Of a stretch of 64,000 bases of DNA, positions 1-9,325 are shown one piece after another. Each line of letters opens with the position of its first letter. The first letter of the stretch is position 1. The DNA is taken from assembly GCF_902498065.1 (NCBI RefSeq), contig NZ_CABVIR010000006.1, positions 1 through 64,000 on the forward strand, written 5' to 3'. Position numbers and translations under genes: made by a program. The notes under the pieces are model-generated. The model was given only the letters and a program-made list of their open reading frames with translations. It did not search any database and was not told where the DNA came from. Source of the stretch: Pseudomonas fluorescens. GTDB lineage: Bacteria; Pseudomonadota; Gammaproteobacteria; Pseudomonadales; Pseudomonadaceae.

Positions 1-246
1 CTCCAGAGTTCCGTTCGCAGGACACCGCGCAAAACCCGAGAAAAAATCATCGTCGCGACTACTCACCGCGGTCGTCGAATCGCCAAGCTTTATCAGCCGC
101 TCCATGTCCAACAGCGAAGGCATGTCCATCGCCCGACTGACCTTGTCCGCATTGCGGCTCAAGAAATCGCCAAGCTGCTGGCGATACAAAACCAACGTGT
201 CTTTAAAACCGTCGAGCTCCTGCTCGATGCGCCCCCTCTGATCCAT
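1..246 (-). CDS. Partial unknown protein downstream of vgrG and DUF4123 (candidate T6SS cargo)
   Basis: Reading the minus strand from ATG at 246, 82 codons run without a stop to the window edge, so only the N-terminus is visible. It begins MDQRGRIEQELDGF and contains FLSRNADKVSRAM. It looks soluble and partly helical, with no signal peptide or transmembrane segment. Its start codon shares one base with the stop of the DUF4123 gene (TGATG), so it is translationally coupled to the adaptor. In T6SS islands the gene after vgrG and a DUF4123 adaptor is usually the toxin or part of it; that role is inferred from position. I do not recognise the sequence. Confidence 0.6.
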   Translation of the reverse strand, partial: MDQRGRIEQELDGFKDTLVLYRQQLGDFLSRNADKVSRAMDMPSLLDMERLIKLGDSTTAVSSRDDDFFSGFARCPANGTLE

Positions 247-989
247 CAGTTCAGCTCCGCCATGAGGTAATTCGCCAAGGCTTGTTTCGGTGCTTGAGGC
301 AGGTCCGGCGCTTGCAGAAAGATCGCGACCTTGTGCCGCAACACACGCTGCGAAAACGCCTCAAAAAGATCAGGACGGTCCTCGCCCAACCACTTCATCA
401 AGTTGTCGATGCGGGTTGTCGCTGACTGGGTGGCGAGGTCTTCGAGCAGTGATTCACCCACTTCCCACCACGGAAAAACCCTGGAGGTTTTCAATGCATT
501 GCCGCCGATATCGAGCGGCTGCCCATTGATCAAACAACGCTCAAGCACTGGCATTAAGTTGGCGGCGTTAACGTCGGCAGACCGAAGAATCGGCAACAGA
601 TAACGCCCATCCCAGAAGCGGAAAAACACCGCATTGCCGTTGGGCAAAAGCACTTGGGTCAGGCTGCGCAGATGCTCGACCAAGGCGTCTTGAGACGCAG
701 AAGAAACCGCCAGCCACCCCCAGTCACGGGACTCGGTCGTAGCGACCCACTGCAGAAACTCACTGCTTGCGGCGACGATTCCGACATAGGGCATCACCGG
801 TTCCCACTCGGCATAGGCGGTGTCGGCCCAGATCGGGCTCGGCGCTTGTGCCAAAGTTGTGTGTCGCCAGGCATTCAATGGCTGCGCAGCACTGGCACCG
901 CTGAAAATCGCGAACAACTGCTCGCCAGGCTTGAGCGGTTGGCGTTCCAGCCAGGCGTGGGGTGACAAGCGATCAGGCGGCACAGACAC
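246..989 (-). CDS. DUF4123 domain protein, T6SS effector adaptor/chaperone (Tap/TEC family)
   Basis: 247 residues. The N-terminal segment, with WLERQPLKPGEQLFAIFSG, matches the start of DUF4123 adaptors, which load a specific effector onto the VgrG spike in the cytoplasm. It overlaps the 3' end of vgrG by 17 bp and is followed with one shared base by the partial gene at 1-246, giving the classic vgrG-adaptor-cargo order. There is no signal peptide or membrane segment, as expected for a cytoplasmic chaperone. Family assignment is from the N-terminal motif, length and position. The cognate cargo is presumably the next gene. Confidence 0.85.
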   Translation of the reverse strand: MSVPPDRLSPHAWLERQPLKPGEQLFAIFSGASAAQPLNAWRHTTLAQAPSPIWADTAYAEWEPVMPYVGIVAASSEFLQWVATTESRDWGWLAVSSASQDALVEHLRSLTQVLLPNGNAVFFRFWDGRYLLPILRSADVNAANLMPVLERCLINGQPLDIGGNALKTSRVFPWWEVGESLLEDLATQSATTRIDNLMKWLGEDRPDLFEAFSQRVLRHKVAIFLQAPDLPQAPKQALANYLMAELN

Positions 990-2994
990 CGTCCTTGCAG
1001 CGCTCGCATTCTTCGCAGAACGGCGCGTCGCTTTGCAGGCTCATGATCTGTGCGGTACTCAGCAGCGCGACCGGGGCGACGAGAAGTTTAAACGGCGTAT
1101 CCGGCGACACGGGCGCAGCGGCCATCGACGGCATCAACCCTCCACCGACCTGAATCGGTACGCTGCTGAAAATCCCGCCGGGACCGATGTTGATCCACTG
1201 CCCGCCCGCCTGAATCGTCGCGCTGGCACCGCCGTCGATGACCACTTGCTGACCGGCGCGGACGTGGAATTGCTGACTGGCGTTGAGCGCCTGACTGGAC
1301 ACACGGATGTGCCGGTCGCCCATCACCACCAAGTGATCGTCAAGCTTCACTTCGGCTTGGCGCTGGCCGTGAGTGATGCGTTGTTCGTCAGCTTTCAGCT
1401 CATGGCGAGCGGTCCCTGTGACGATGATGTTGCGCTGGTTGTCGACCTGCACCTGCTGATCATTCAACACGTGCTGGGTCCAGTTTCGCTGGGCGCGCAG
1501 GTAGATTTCCTCGGCGCCTTTGCGATCCTCGATGCGCAATTCGTTGTAACCGCCGCCTCCTGGACTGCTCTGGCTGCGGAAGATGCTGCGGGTCTTGTCG
1601 GCGGGCAGGTCCAGCGGCGGCGGTGTTGCGGCGTTGGGCAGGCACCCCATCACCAGCGGTTTGTCGGCATCGGCGTCAATGAAACCCACCAGCACTTCCA
1701 TGCCGACTCGCGGAATCAGCACGCTGCCGTACTGCTCGTGGGCCCAGCCTGTGGCAACCCGCAACCAGCAACTGGAATGTTCATTGAGCTGACCGTCGCG
1801 GTCCCAGGCGAGCTGGACCTTGACCCGACCAAACTCATCGCAATGGATTTCGCTGTCGACCGGACCGGTGACCACGGCAGGCTGGTAGCCGAGCATGCGT
1901 GGCTTTTCTGGTCCTAGCGGTGCGCGAAAGGAAACGTCCCAAGGCGTCGCCAGAAAAGTATTGCAGTAACCCTGGAAATCATCCGGGTTATCGCCGGGGG
2001 CCGACTCTTCCAGCACTTGCGGTTGGCGGCCATGGTGTTCGATTTCGGTGATCAACCACAGGTCATTCCACGCCTGACGCGGATGGTCGGCGAGGCGTAG
2101 GAAATGCCCGCTGATCAAGGCAGATTCATCGCCTCGACCTGCAGCCTGACGGTAGTCGGCGTTGTGGCGCTCCAGCGTTCGTTGAGCGAGGTCCTTGCCA
2201 TGATCGCGATCCGAGAACTGGCCAGGAAAGTGGTAGGCCTCCAGTGCCGGCAATTGCTGACTGTCGACACGACTTTCAAGGTCCAGGCGAGGTTTGGTGA
2301 AGTCGTAATCGCGAAGGGTCACGGCCGTCGTGCGGGTTTCCAAGCGCACGTTAAAGCGCTTGATGACAGGTGCTTGCGCTGCCATGCCGGTGTCTGGAAG
2401 GTAGGGAATCGGCTCGGGCAAACGAGGGAAAACTGTCTGGTCATCACCAAACACCAGCAAATGCCCCTCGGGGCTGTGCTCAAAGTGGTAGTGAATACCG
2501 ATCTCGGCACACAGCCGCTGGATGAACGCCAGGTCGCTTTCCGCGTATTGCACGCAGTACTCGCGCTCGGGGTAATCGCTGCCGAGCTGAAAATGGAAGC
2601 CAGCCCCCATGAGAATGCCGTGACTTTTGAGGACCGCCTCGATGATCGCCGGCACGCTTTTGTGCTGGAAAATTCGCTGATTGATGCGATGGCTCAAATA
2701 GGCAAGATTCGGCACCAGACTGACTTGATAACGCGTCAGACGCTTCCCGGAATCGCCTTGCCCCACGCGATAAATCTGACCGTGAATGCCGGAGCCTTGT
2801 GCATCGAGACTCAGAAAGGCCTGACGATGCAGGAGGTTTTCGAGTTTGATGTCCGGCCGATCGCTGACCAGTTCCAGGTCAAAGCGGTAAGGCTGGCTGA
2901 TAGCTTCCTTGCCGGTGAACTCAAGCACCTTGAGGTCATTCTGGTCGCCGTCGACGGTCAGCGTGAAGCGCGGTTGATTAGCAGGAGCGAACAT
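973..2994 (-). CDS. vgrG: Type VI secretion system tip protein VgrG (TssI)
   Basis: 673 residues. The N-terminal gp27-like part starts FTLTVDGDQNDLKVLEFTGKE and is followed by the gp5-like OB region (CDEFGRVKVQLAWDRDG, SSCWLRVATGWA) and a DUF2345-type beta-helical needle (about 470-590, with repeated VDNQ/IIVTG patterns). VgrG trimers form the spike of the T6SS puncturing device and carry effectors. The last 70 residues are a non-repetitive extension that ends in a Cys-rich motif, CEECERCKDGVC, which may be the docking site for the downstream DUF4123 adaptor or cargo (inference). No core tss genes lie in this window, so this appears to be an orphan vgrG island or the edge of a larger cluster. 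Confidence 0.95.
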   Translation of the reverse strand: MFAPANQPRFTLTVDGDQNDLKVLEFTGKEAISQPYRFDLELVSDRPDIKLENLLHRQAFLSLDAQGSGIHGQIYRVGQGDSGKRLTRYQVSLVPNLAYLSHRINQRIFQHKSVPAIIEAVLKSHGILMGAGFHFQLGSDYPEREYCVQYAESDLAFIQRLCAEIGIHYHFEHSPEGHLLVFGDDQTVFPRLPEPIPYLPDTGMAAQAPVIKRFNVRLETRTTAVTLRDYDFTKPRLDLESRVDSQQLPALEAYHFPGQFSDRDHGKDLAQRTLERHNADYRQAAGRGDESALISGHFLRLADHPRQAWNDLWLITEIEHHGRQPQVLEESAPGDNPDDFQGYCNTFLATPWDVSFRAPLGPEKPRMLGYQPAVVTGPVDSEIHCDEFGRVKVQLAWDRDGQLNEHSSCWLRVATGWAHEQYGSVLIPRVGMEVLVGFIDADADKPLVMGCLPNAATPPPLDLPADKTRSIFRSQSSPGGGGYNELRIEDRKGAEEIYLRAQRNWTQHVLNDQQVQVDNQRNIIVTGTARHELKADEQRITHGQRQAEVKLDDHLVVMGDRHIRVSSQALNASQQFHVRAGQQVVIDGGASATIQAGGQWINIGPGGIFSSVPIQVGGGLMPSMAAAPVSPDTPFKLLVAPVALLSTAQIMSLQSDAPFCEECERCKDGVCAA

Positions 2995-3158
2995 CCGATG
3001 TGTCTCTGCAGATTGAAGGCGAGCGATTCTGCATGAGCGAAAACGGGTGTTAGCGGAGGGACAGGAAAAACAGATTACCCCTGCTTTTTTAGGGAATCTT
3101 CCTTCAATAATCGGGATGTTTGGCTACAGACATTCCTTTCAGAAACACAGCAGAACAA

Positions 3159-3188
3159 CCGTAGGAGCGAGCTTGCTCGCTCCTACGG
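3159..3188. repeat. REP-type palindrome
   Basis: Perfect 14-bp inverted repeat with a 2-nt loop, built on the core GGAGCGAGC-TT-GCTCGCTCC, between vgrG and putP. It is a single unit of the REP family that recurs through the window. It may act as a weak bidirectional terminator or mRNA stabiliser. Confidence 0.85.
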
Positions 3189-3208
3189 TGGGATTTTCTA
3201 ACGCCCAA

Positions 3209-3246
3209 TAAAAACGGCCCGCCTCCAAAGGAAGCGGGCCGTTTTC
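3209..3246 (-). terminator. Rho-independent terminator of putP (possibly bidirectional)
   Basis: A GC-rich hairpin (AAAACGGCCCGC... paired with ...GCGGGCCGTTTT) lies about 40 bp after the putP stop, with A/T tracts on both flanks, so it can act for the leftward putP transcript and also in the other direction. Confidence 0.85.
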
Positions 3247-3283
3247 ATGTTCGGCGAAAGGTCTGAGCCTCAGCTCATCCCGA

Positions 3284-4768
3284 TCACTTGTTCAGGCGGA
3301 AATCAGCCTCGGCAGCCGCGAAACGCTGCAGCATGCCGTGTGTCGGCGCGCCCAGTTTGCTGACGATGTAGATCGCCAGGCTGGCGAAGATGAAACCAGG
3401 GATGATTTCGTACAGACCCAGCAGCTCGAAGTGTTTCCACACGATCACGGTGATCGCGCCAACCAGGATGCCAGCCAGTGCGCCGTTGCGGGTCATGTCT
3501 TTCCAGATCACGGAGATCAGGACCACCGGACCGAACGCAGCACCGAAACCGGCCCAAGCGTAGCTGACCAGACCCAATACGCGGTTTTCCGGGTTGGCGG
3601 CCAACGCGATGGCGATCAGGGCAACCAGCAGCACCATGGCGCGGCCAACCCAGACCAGTTCAACCTGGGAAGCGGTTTTACGCAGGAAGGTTTTGTAGAA
3701 GTCTTCGGTCAGGGCGCTCGAGCACACCAGCAACTGGCAGCTCAAGGTGCTCATTACCGCGGCCAGAATGGCCGACAGCAGGACACCGGCAACCCATGGG
3801 TTGAACAGGATTTTCGCCAGCTCGATGAACACGCGCTCCGGGTTTTCGGTCACAGGACCGGCCAGTTCAGGGTGTGCAGAGAAGTAAGCGATACCGAAGA
3901 AACCTACCGCGACGGTGCCGCCCAGGCACAGGATCATCCAGGCCATGGAAATGCGACGTGCCTTGGCGATCGACTTGACCGAATCCGCCGCCATGAAGCG
4001 CGCCAGGATGTGCGGTTGGCCGAAGTAGCCCAGGCCCCAACCCATCAGCGAGATGATGCCGATGAAGGTGGTGTTTTTCAGCATGTCGAAGTTGCTGGCG
4101 TCTTTCGCTTCGATGGCCAGGAACGTGGTGTCAACGCCGCCGGTGGCCAGCAGCACGATGATCGGCGTCAGCAACAGGGCGAAGATCATCAGCGTGGCTT
4201 GTACGGTATCCGTCCAGCTCACGGCCAGGAAACCGCCGACGAAGGTGTAGGCAATCGTCGCCGCAGCACCGGCCCACAGCGCTGTCTCGTAGGACATGCC
4301 GAAGGTGCTTTCGAACAGACGGGCGCCGGCCACGATGCCGGAAGCGCAGTAGATGGTGAAGAACACCAGGATCACGACCGCGGAGATGATCCGCAGCAGA
4401 CCGCTTTTGTCTTCGAAGCGGCTGGAGAAGTAGTCCGGCAGGGTCAACGCATCGCCGTTGTGCTCGGTCTGCACGCGCAGACGGCCGGCGACGAACAGCC
4501 AGTTCAGGTAAGCACCGATGATCAGGCCGATGGCGATCCAGCTTTCGGACAGGCCGGACATGTAGATGGCGCCCGGCAGGCCCATCAACAACCAGCCGCT
4601 CATGTCGGAGGCGCCGGCGGACAATGCAGTCACGACGCTGCCCAGGCTGCGACCGCCCAGAATGTAGTCAGAAAGGTTGTTGGTGGAGCGATAGGCCATG
4701 AAGCCGATCAGCACCATTGCTGCGATGTAGATCACGAACGTGATCAGGGTTGGATTGCTTACGCTCAT
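3284..4768 (-). CDS. putP: Sodium/proline symporter PutP
   Basis: 494 residues from the ATG at 4768 (MSVSNPTLITFVIY). An in-frame ATG 17 codons upstream would add a basic, non-family extension. This is a solute:sodium symporter of the SSS family, with about 13 transmembrane helices in the inner membrane, that imports proline with Na+. Visible family features are SDYILGGRSLG near the N-terminus, ALSAGASDMSGWLLMGLPGA, and GYFGQPHILARFMA. It is transcribed divergently from putA across a region with PutA operator cores, so proline uptake and degradation are co-controlled. Length is normal for the family. Confidence 0.97.
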   Translation of the reverse strand: MSVSNPTLITFVIYIAAMVLIGFMAYRSTNNLSDYILGGRSLGSVVTALSAGASDMSGWLLMGLPGAIYMSGLSESWIAIGLIIGAYLNWLFVAGRLRVQTEHNGDALTLPDYFSSRFEDKSGLLRIISAVVILVFFTIYCASGIVAGARLFESTFGMSYETALWAGAAATIAYTFVGGFLAVSWTDTVQATLMIFALLLTPIIVLLATGGVDTTFLAIEAKDASNFDMLKNTTFIGIISLMGWGLGYFGQPHILARFMAADSVKSIAKARRISMAWMILCLGGTVAVGFFGIAYFSAHPELAGPVTENPERVFIELAKILFNPWVAGVLLSAILAAVMSTLSCQLLVCSSALTEDFYKTFLRKTASQVELVWVGRAMVLLVALIAIALAANPENRVLGLVSYAWAGFGAAFGPVVLISVIWKDMTRNGALAGILVGAITVIVWKHFELLGLYEIIPGFIFASLAIYIVSKLGAPTHGMLQRFAAAEADFRLNK

Positions 4769-5230
4769 TAAGTTACGCCCTGGCTTTGTTTTTATGTAGC
4801 GGCGGCTGGTGAACCGCACGCAAACGACGACGTTTGACAGACGATTTCAGATCCCGCGCATTTATGACTGATGTTTCCCCAGGAAAGCCATCAGCCAGAT
4901 ACACCTGTCTTTTCGACTGGTTGCACCTTGGCCGCGAATGCTATTCAACAATGCAAATAAGGTGCAACCCATTTCGCGAGAATAAGTTGCACCTAGTCGG
5001 ATTTACCGGAAAAAAGCCGGTTTTTGCTTCCTTTTAGCGCAGTCAACGACCGTTCCTAGAATTAAAAGCACCAAGCAAGTGCGGTACGTTCGTACCGGAA
5101 TTTATTTCCTGACGAGCTGCTTATAATTCCGACAAAAAAAGGGTTGCACCCGGTTGCACCTCAAAGGTTGCCCAGCTAATCTTGCGGCCAGCTGATGCCA
5201 CGCGGTCGTGGCAAACATGAGGATAAAAAT
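4769..5230. promoter_or_regulatory. putP-putA divergent control region with PutA operator cores
   Basis: 462 bp with no convincing gene. It contains five copies of GTTGCA, the core bound by the PutA ribbon-helix-helix domain in E. coli: 4920-4925 (+), 4963-4968 (-), 4986-4991 (+), 5143-5148 (+) and 5153-5158 (+). A near match, GTTGCC, lies at 5167-5172. The sites form two clusters, one toward each gene, with the tandem pair about 75 bp before the putA start. An A+T-rich stretch (about 5030-5130) between the clusters probably holds the putA promoter. Operator function is inferred from PutA biology; the motif positions are read directly. Confidence 0.8.
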
Positions 5231-8200
5231 ATGGCTACCACCACCCTTGGGGTCAAACTTGATGACCCGACCCGCGAGCGCCTCAAGGCGGCCGCGACCT
5301 CGATTGATCGCACACCGCACTGGCTGATCAAGCAGGCAATTTTCAATTACCTGGAAAAACTCGAGGGTGGTGCAACCCTGACCGAGCTGAACGGCCTGAC
5401 CGCCAAAGAGGCTGACGACAGTGGCGAAGTCCATGTCGACCACGCGCACCAGTGCTTCCTCGAGTTCGCCGAAAGCATCCTGCCGCAATCGGTGCTACGC
5501 GCTTCGATCACCGCCGCTTACCGTCGCCCTGAGCCGGAAGTGGTGCCGATGCTGATCGAACAGGCTCGCTTGCCAGTCGCCATGGCTGAAGCCACCAACA
5601 AGCTGGCGGCCTCGATTGCCGAGAAACTGCGCAATCAGAAGAGCGCCGGCGGCCGTGCCGGGATTGTTCAGGGCCTGCTGCAGGAATTTTCCCTGTCGTC
5701 CCAGGAAGGCGTGGCGCTGATGTGCCTGGCCGAAGCGCTGCTGCGCATCCCGGACAAAGGCACTCGCGACGCACTGATTCGCGACAAGATCAGCACCGGC
5801 AACTGGCACCCGCACCTGGGCAACAGCCCGTCGCTGTTCGTCAACGCCGCGACCTGGGGCCTGCTGCTGACCGGCAAACTGGTCGCCACTCACAATGAAG
5901 CCGGCCTGACTTCGTCCTTGAGCCGCATCATCGGCAAGAGCGGCGAGCCGATGATCCGCAAGGGCGTCGACATGGCCATGCGCCTGATGGGCGAGCAGTT
6001 CGTCACCGGCGAGACCATCGCCGAGGCCCTGGCCAACGCCAGCAAGTTCGAAGCCAAGGGCTTCCGCTATTCCTACGACATGCTGGGTGAAGCCGCACTC
6101 ACCGAACACGACGCCCAGAAGTACCTCGCTTCGTACGAACAAGCCATCCACTCGATCGGCAAAGCGTCCCACGGCCGTGGGATTTATGAAGGCCCGGGCA
6201 TTTCCATCAAGCTGTCGGCACTGCACCCGCGTTACAGCCGTGCGCAGTACGAGCGTGTGATGGACGAGTTGTACCCGCGCCTGCTGTCGCTGACCCTGCT
6301 GGCCAAGCAATACGACATCGGCCTGAACATCGACGCCGAAGAAGCCGACCGCCTCGAGCTGTCGCTGGATCTGCTGGAGCGCCTGTGCTTCGAGCCGCAA
6401 CTGACCGGCTGGAACGGCATCGGTTTCGTGATCCAGGCCTATCAGAAGCGTTGCCCGTATGTGATCGACTACGTGATCGACCTGGCTCGCCGCAGCCGTC
6501 ATCGCCTGATGATCCGTCTGGTAAAAGGCGCGTACTGGGACAGCGAAATCAAGCGCGCCCAGGTCGAAGGCCTGGAAGGCTACCCGGTCTACACCCGCAA
6601 GGTGTACACCGACGTTTCCTACATCGCGTGCGCCCGCAAGTTGTTGTCGGTACCGGAAGTCATCTATCCGCAGTTCGCCACGCACAACGCCCACACGTTG
6701 TCGGCCATTTACCACATCGCCGGTCAGAACTATTACCCCGGTCAGTACGAGTTCCAGTGTCTGCACGGCATGGGTGAACCGCTGTACGAACAGGTTGTAG
6801 GCAAAGTTTCCGAAGGCAAGCTGAACCGTCCGTGCCGCGTGTACGCACCCGTCGGCACTCACGAAACGCTGTTGGCGTACCTGGTACGTCGTCTGCTGGA
6901 AAACGGCGCGAACACTTCGTTCGTCAACCGCATCGCCGACCAATCCATTTCGATTCAGGAGCTGGTGGCCGATCCAGTGGCCAGCATCGAGCAGATGGCG
7001 ACGCTGGAAGGCGGCTTCGGCCTGCCGCACCCGCGTATCCCGCTGCCGCGTGATCTTTATGGTGCCGAGCGCGCCAACTCCAGCGGCATCGACATGGCCA
7101 ACGAACATCGTCTGGCTTCCCTGTCCTGCGCCCTGCTGGCCACCGCTCATAACCACTGGAAAGCCGCGCCGATGCTCGGTTGCGTTTCCAGCACCGAAAC
7201 CCCTGCGCCAGTCCTCAACCCGTCGGATCTGCGCGACGTGGTCGGCCATGTGCAGGAAGCGACCGTCGAAGACGTCGACAACGCGATCCAGTGCGCCTTG
7301 AATGCTGCGCCGATCTGGCAGGCCACTCCGCCCGCCGAACGTGCTGCGATTCTGGAACGTGCCGCTGACCTGATGGAAGGCGAGATCCAGCCGCTGATGG
7401 GCCTGTTGGCTCGCGAAGCCGGCAAGACCTTCGCCAACGCCATCGCCGAAGTGCGTGAAGCCGTGGACTTCCTGCGGTACTACGCCGTGCAGGCACGCAA
7501 CGATTTCACCAACGACGCCCACCGCCCACTGGGTCCGGTGGTCTGCATCAGCCCGTGGAACTTCCCGCTGGCGATCTTCAGTGGCCAGGTCGCTGCGGCG
7601 CTGGCCGCCGGTAACCCGGTACTGGCCAAACCGGCGGAACAAACCCCGCTGGTCGCCGCTCAAGCCGTGCGTTTGCTGCTCGAAGCCGGGATTCCGGAAG
7701 GCGTGCTGCAACTGCTGCCGGGTCGTGGCGAAACCGTTGGCGCCCGCCTGGTCGGTGACGATCGGGTCAAAGGCGTGATGTTCACCGGTTCCACCGAAGT
7801 CGCTCGTTTGCTGCAACGCAACGTCGCCGGTCGCCTGGATGCACAGGGCCGTCCGATTCCGCTGATCGCTGAGACTGGCGGCCAGAACGCGATGATCGTC
7901 GACTCCTCGGCACTGACCGAACAGGTCGTGATCGACGTGGTGTCGTCGGCCTTCGACAGCGCCGGTCAACGTTGCTCGGCCCTGCGTGTCCTTTGCTTGC
8001 AGGAAGATTCCGCTGACCGCGTCATCGAAATGCTCAAGGGCGCCATGGCTGAATGCCGTCTCGGCAACCCTGAGCGCCTGTCCGTGGACATCGGCCCGGT
8101 GATCGACGCCGAAGCCAAGGCGGGCATCGAGAAGCACATCCAGGCCATGCGCGACAAAGGTCGCAACGTCTATCAGGTGGCCATCGCCAACAGCGAAGAA

Positions 8201-9184
8201 GTCAAACGCGGCACCTTCGTGATGCCGACGCTGATCGAGCTGGAAAGCTTCGATGAGCTGCAACGCGAGATCTTCGGTCCGGTGTTGCACGTAGTACGCT
8301 ACAAGCGCAAAGAAATCGACCAGTTGATCGGTCAGATCAACGCTTCCGGCTACGGTCTGACGCTGGGCGTGCACACGCGTATCGACGAGACCATCGCCAA
8401 GGTGATCGACAACGTCAACGCCGGTAACGTCTACGTGAACCGCAACATCGTTGGCGCTGTGGTTGGCGTGCAACCGTTTGGTGGCGAAGGCCTGTCGGGC
8501 ACTGGCCCGAAAGCCGGTGGCCCGTTGTACCTGTACCGTCTGCTGTCGACTCGTCCTACCGATGCAATCGAACAATCCTTCGCTCGTGGCGATGCCGTCA
8601 CGGCACCGGATGTTCGCTTGCGTGATGCCATGAGCAAACCGCTCACCGCCCTGAAAGCCTGGGCCGACAGCAACAAGTTTGCCGACCTGAGCACCCTGTC
8701 CGTGCAGTTCGCGGCGCAATCGCAAAGCGGGATCACTCGCGTGTTGGCAGGCCCGACTGGCGAACGCAACAGCTACGCCATTCTGCCGCGCGAACACGTG
8801 CTGTGCCTGGCGGAAGTCGAGGGCGATCTGCTGGCTCAACTGGCCGCTGTTTTGGCCGTGGGTGGTTCGGCGGTGTGGCCGGAAGCTGACTTGACCAAGG
8901 CACTGTTCGCACGTCTGCCGAAGGAAGTTCAGGCACGCATCAAGCTGGTTTCCGACTGGAACAAGGACGAAGTGGTGTTTGACGCGGTTCTGCATCACGG
9001 CCATTCCGATCAACTGCGCGCGGTTTGCCAGCAAGTGGCCAAGCGTGCCGGGGCGATTGTCGGGGTTCATGGGTTGTCCCAGGGCGAGACCAACATTGCG
9101 CTGGAGCGCTTGGTGATTGAGCGGGCGTTGAGTGTTAACACTGCTGCGGCGGGTGGTAATGCGAGCTTGATGACGATCGGCTAA
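5231..9184 (+). CDS. putA: Trifunctional proline dehydrogenase / P5C dehydrogenase / transcriptional repressor PutA
   Basis: 1317 residues from ATG 5231, which follows GGATAAAAAT. An upstream in-frame ATG at 5195 would add 12 non-family residues. Residues 1-47 form the ribbon-helix-helix DNA-binding domain (TTLGVKLDDPTRERLKAA). A FAD proline dehydrogenase barrel follows, including GISIKLSALHPRYSRAQ and RLVKGAYWDSEIKRAQ. Then comes the P5C/aldehyde dehydrogenase domain with the catalytic Glu in ETGGQNAMIV and the catalytic Cys in GQRCSALRVL. The C-terminal region of long PutA proteins closes it. It oxidises proline to glutamate, and when proline is absent it represses putP and putA through the GTTGCA sites upstream. 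Confidence 0.97.
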   Translation: MATTTLGVKLDDPTRERLKAAATSIDRTPHWLIKQAIFNYLEKLEGGATLTELNGLTAKEADDSGEVHVDHAHQCFLEFAESILPQSVLRASITAAYRRPEPEVVPMLIEQARLPVAMAEATNKLAASIAEKLRNQKSAGGRAGIVQGLLQEFSLSSQEGVALMCLAEALLRIPDKGTRDALIRDKISTGNWHPHLGNSPSLFVNAATWGLLLTGKLVATHNEAGLTSSLSRIIGKSGEPMIRKGVDMAMRLMGEQFVTGETIAEALANASKFEAKGFRYSYDMLGEAALTEHDAQKYLASYEQAIHSIGKASHGRGIYEGPGISIKLSALHPRYSRAQYERVMDELYPRLLSLTLLAKQYDIGLNIDAEEADRLELSLDLLERLCFEPQLTGWNGIGFVIQAYQKRCPYVIDYVIDLARRSRHRLMIRLVKGAYWDSEIKRAQVEGLEGYPVYTRKVYTDVSYIACARKLLSVPEVIYPQFATHNAHTLSAIYHIAGQNYYPGQYEFQCLHGMGEPLYEQVVGKVSEGKLNRPCRVYAPVGTHETLLAYLVRRLLENGANTSFVNRIADQSISIQELVADPVASIEQMATLEGGFGLPHPRIPLPRDLYGAERANSSGIDMANEHRLASLSCALLATAHNHWKAAPMLGCVSSTETPAPVLNPSDLRDVVGHVQEATVEDVDNAIQCALNAAPIWQATPPAERAAILERAADLMEGEIQPLMGLLAREAGKTFANAIAEVREAVDFLRYYAVQARNDFTNDAHRPLGPVVCISPWNFPLAIFSGQVAAALAAGNPVLAKPAEQTPLVAAQAVRLLLEAGIPEGVLQLLPGRGETVGARLVGDDRVKGVMFTGSTEVARLLQRNVAGRLDAQGRPIPLIAETGGQNAMIVDSSALTEQVVIDVVSSAFDSAGQRCSALRVLCLQEDSADRVIEMLKGAMAECRLGNPERLSVDIGPVIDAEAKAGIEKHIQAMRDKGRNVYQVAIANSEEVKRGTFVMPTLIELESFDELQREIFGPVLHVVRYKRKEIDQLIGQINASGYGLTLGVHTRIDETIAKVIDNVNAGNVYVNRNIVGAVVGVQPFGGEGLSGTGPKAGGPLYLYRLLSTRPTDAIEQSFARGDAVTAPDVRLRDAMSKPLTALKAWADSNKFADLSTLSVQFAAQSQSGITRVLAGPTGERNSYAILPREHVLCLAEVEGDLLAQLAAVLAVGGSAVWPEADLTKALFARLPKEVQARIKLVSDWNKDEVVFDAVLHHGHSDQLRAVCQQVAKRAGAIVGVHGLSQGETNIALERLVIERALSVNTAAAGGNASLMTIG

Positions 9185-9196
9185 ATCGCTTTAAAA

Positions 9197-9221
9197 CCAG
9201 GCGCTCGCAATGGGCGCCTGG
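9197..9221 (+). terminator. Hairpin after putA
   Basis: An 8-bp perfect stem (CCAGGCGC / GCGCCTGG) with a 9-nt loop starts 13 bp after the putA stop. It lacks a clear U-tract, so it may be an mRNA 3'-end stabiliser or a weak terminator. Confidence 0.55.
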
Positions 9222-9230
9222 AATGCAACC

Positions 9231-9325
9231 CCCCTGTGGGAGCTAGCCTGCTAGCGATAGCGGTATAGCAGTCAACAAATATGTTGAATGTTATGGCCTC
9301 ATCGCGAGCAGGCTCGCTCCCACAT
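9231..9325. repeat. Inverted REP doublet
   Basis: Two REP units in opposite orientation (about 9231-9262 and 9300-9325) separated by about 40 bp. The left unit is a variant with the core GGAGCTAGCCTGCTAGCG, the right one CGCGAGCAGGCTCGCTCC. They lie between putA and the acyl-CoA dehydrogenase gene. Confidence 0.85.

Noticed and set aside
820..1917. Plus-strand frame of 365 codons inside vgrG
   Set aside because: VgrG on the minus strand has clear domains over the whole span; the frame has no recognisable motif.
4834..5037. 67-codon plus-strand frame between putP and putA
   Set aside because: It lies in the operator-rich control region, has no clear ribosome-binding site and no family similarity that I can see.
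5495..9070. Very long open frame antisense to putA (about 1190 codons)
   Set aside because: It mirrors the high-GC third-position pattern of putA, lacks any family motif and is a shadow of the real gene.
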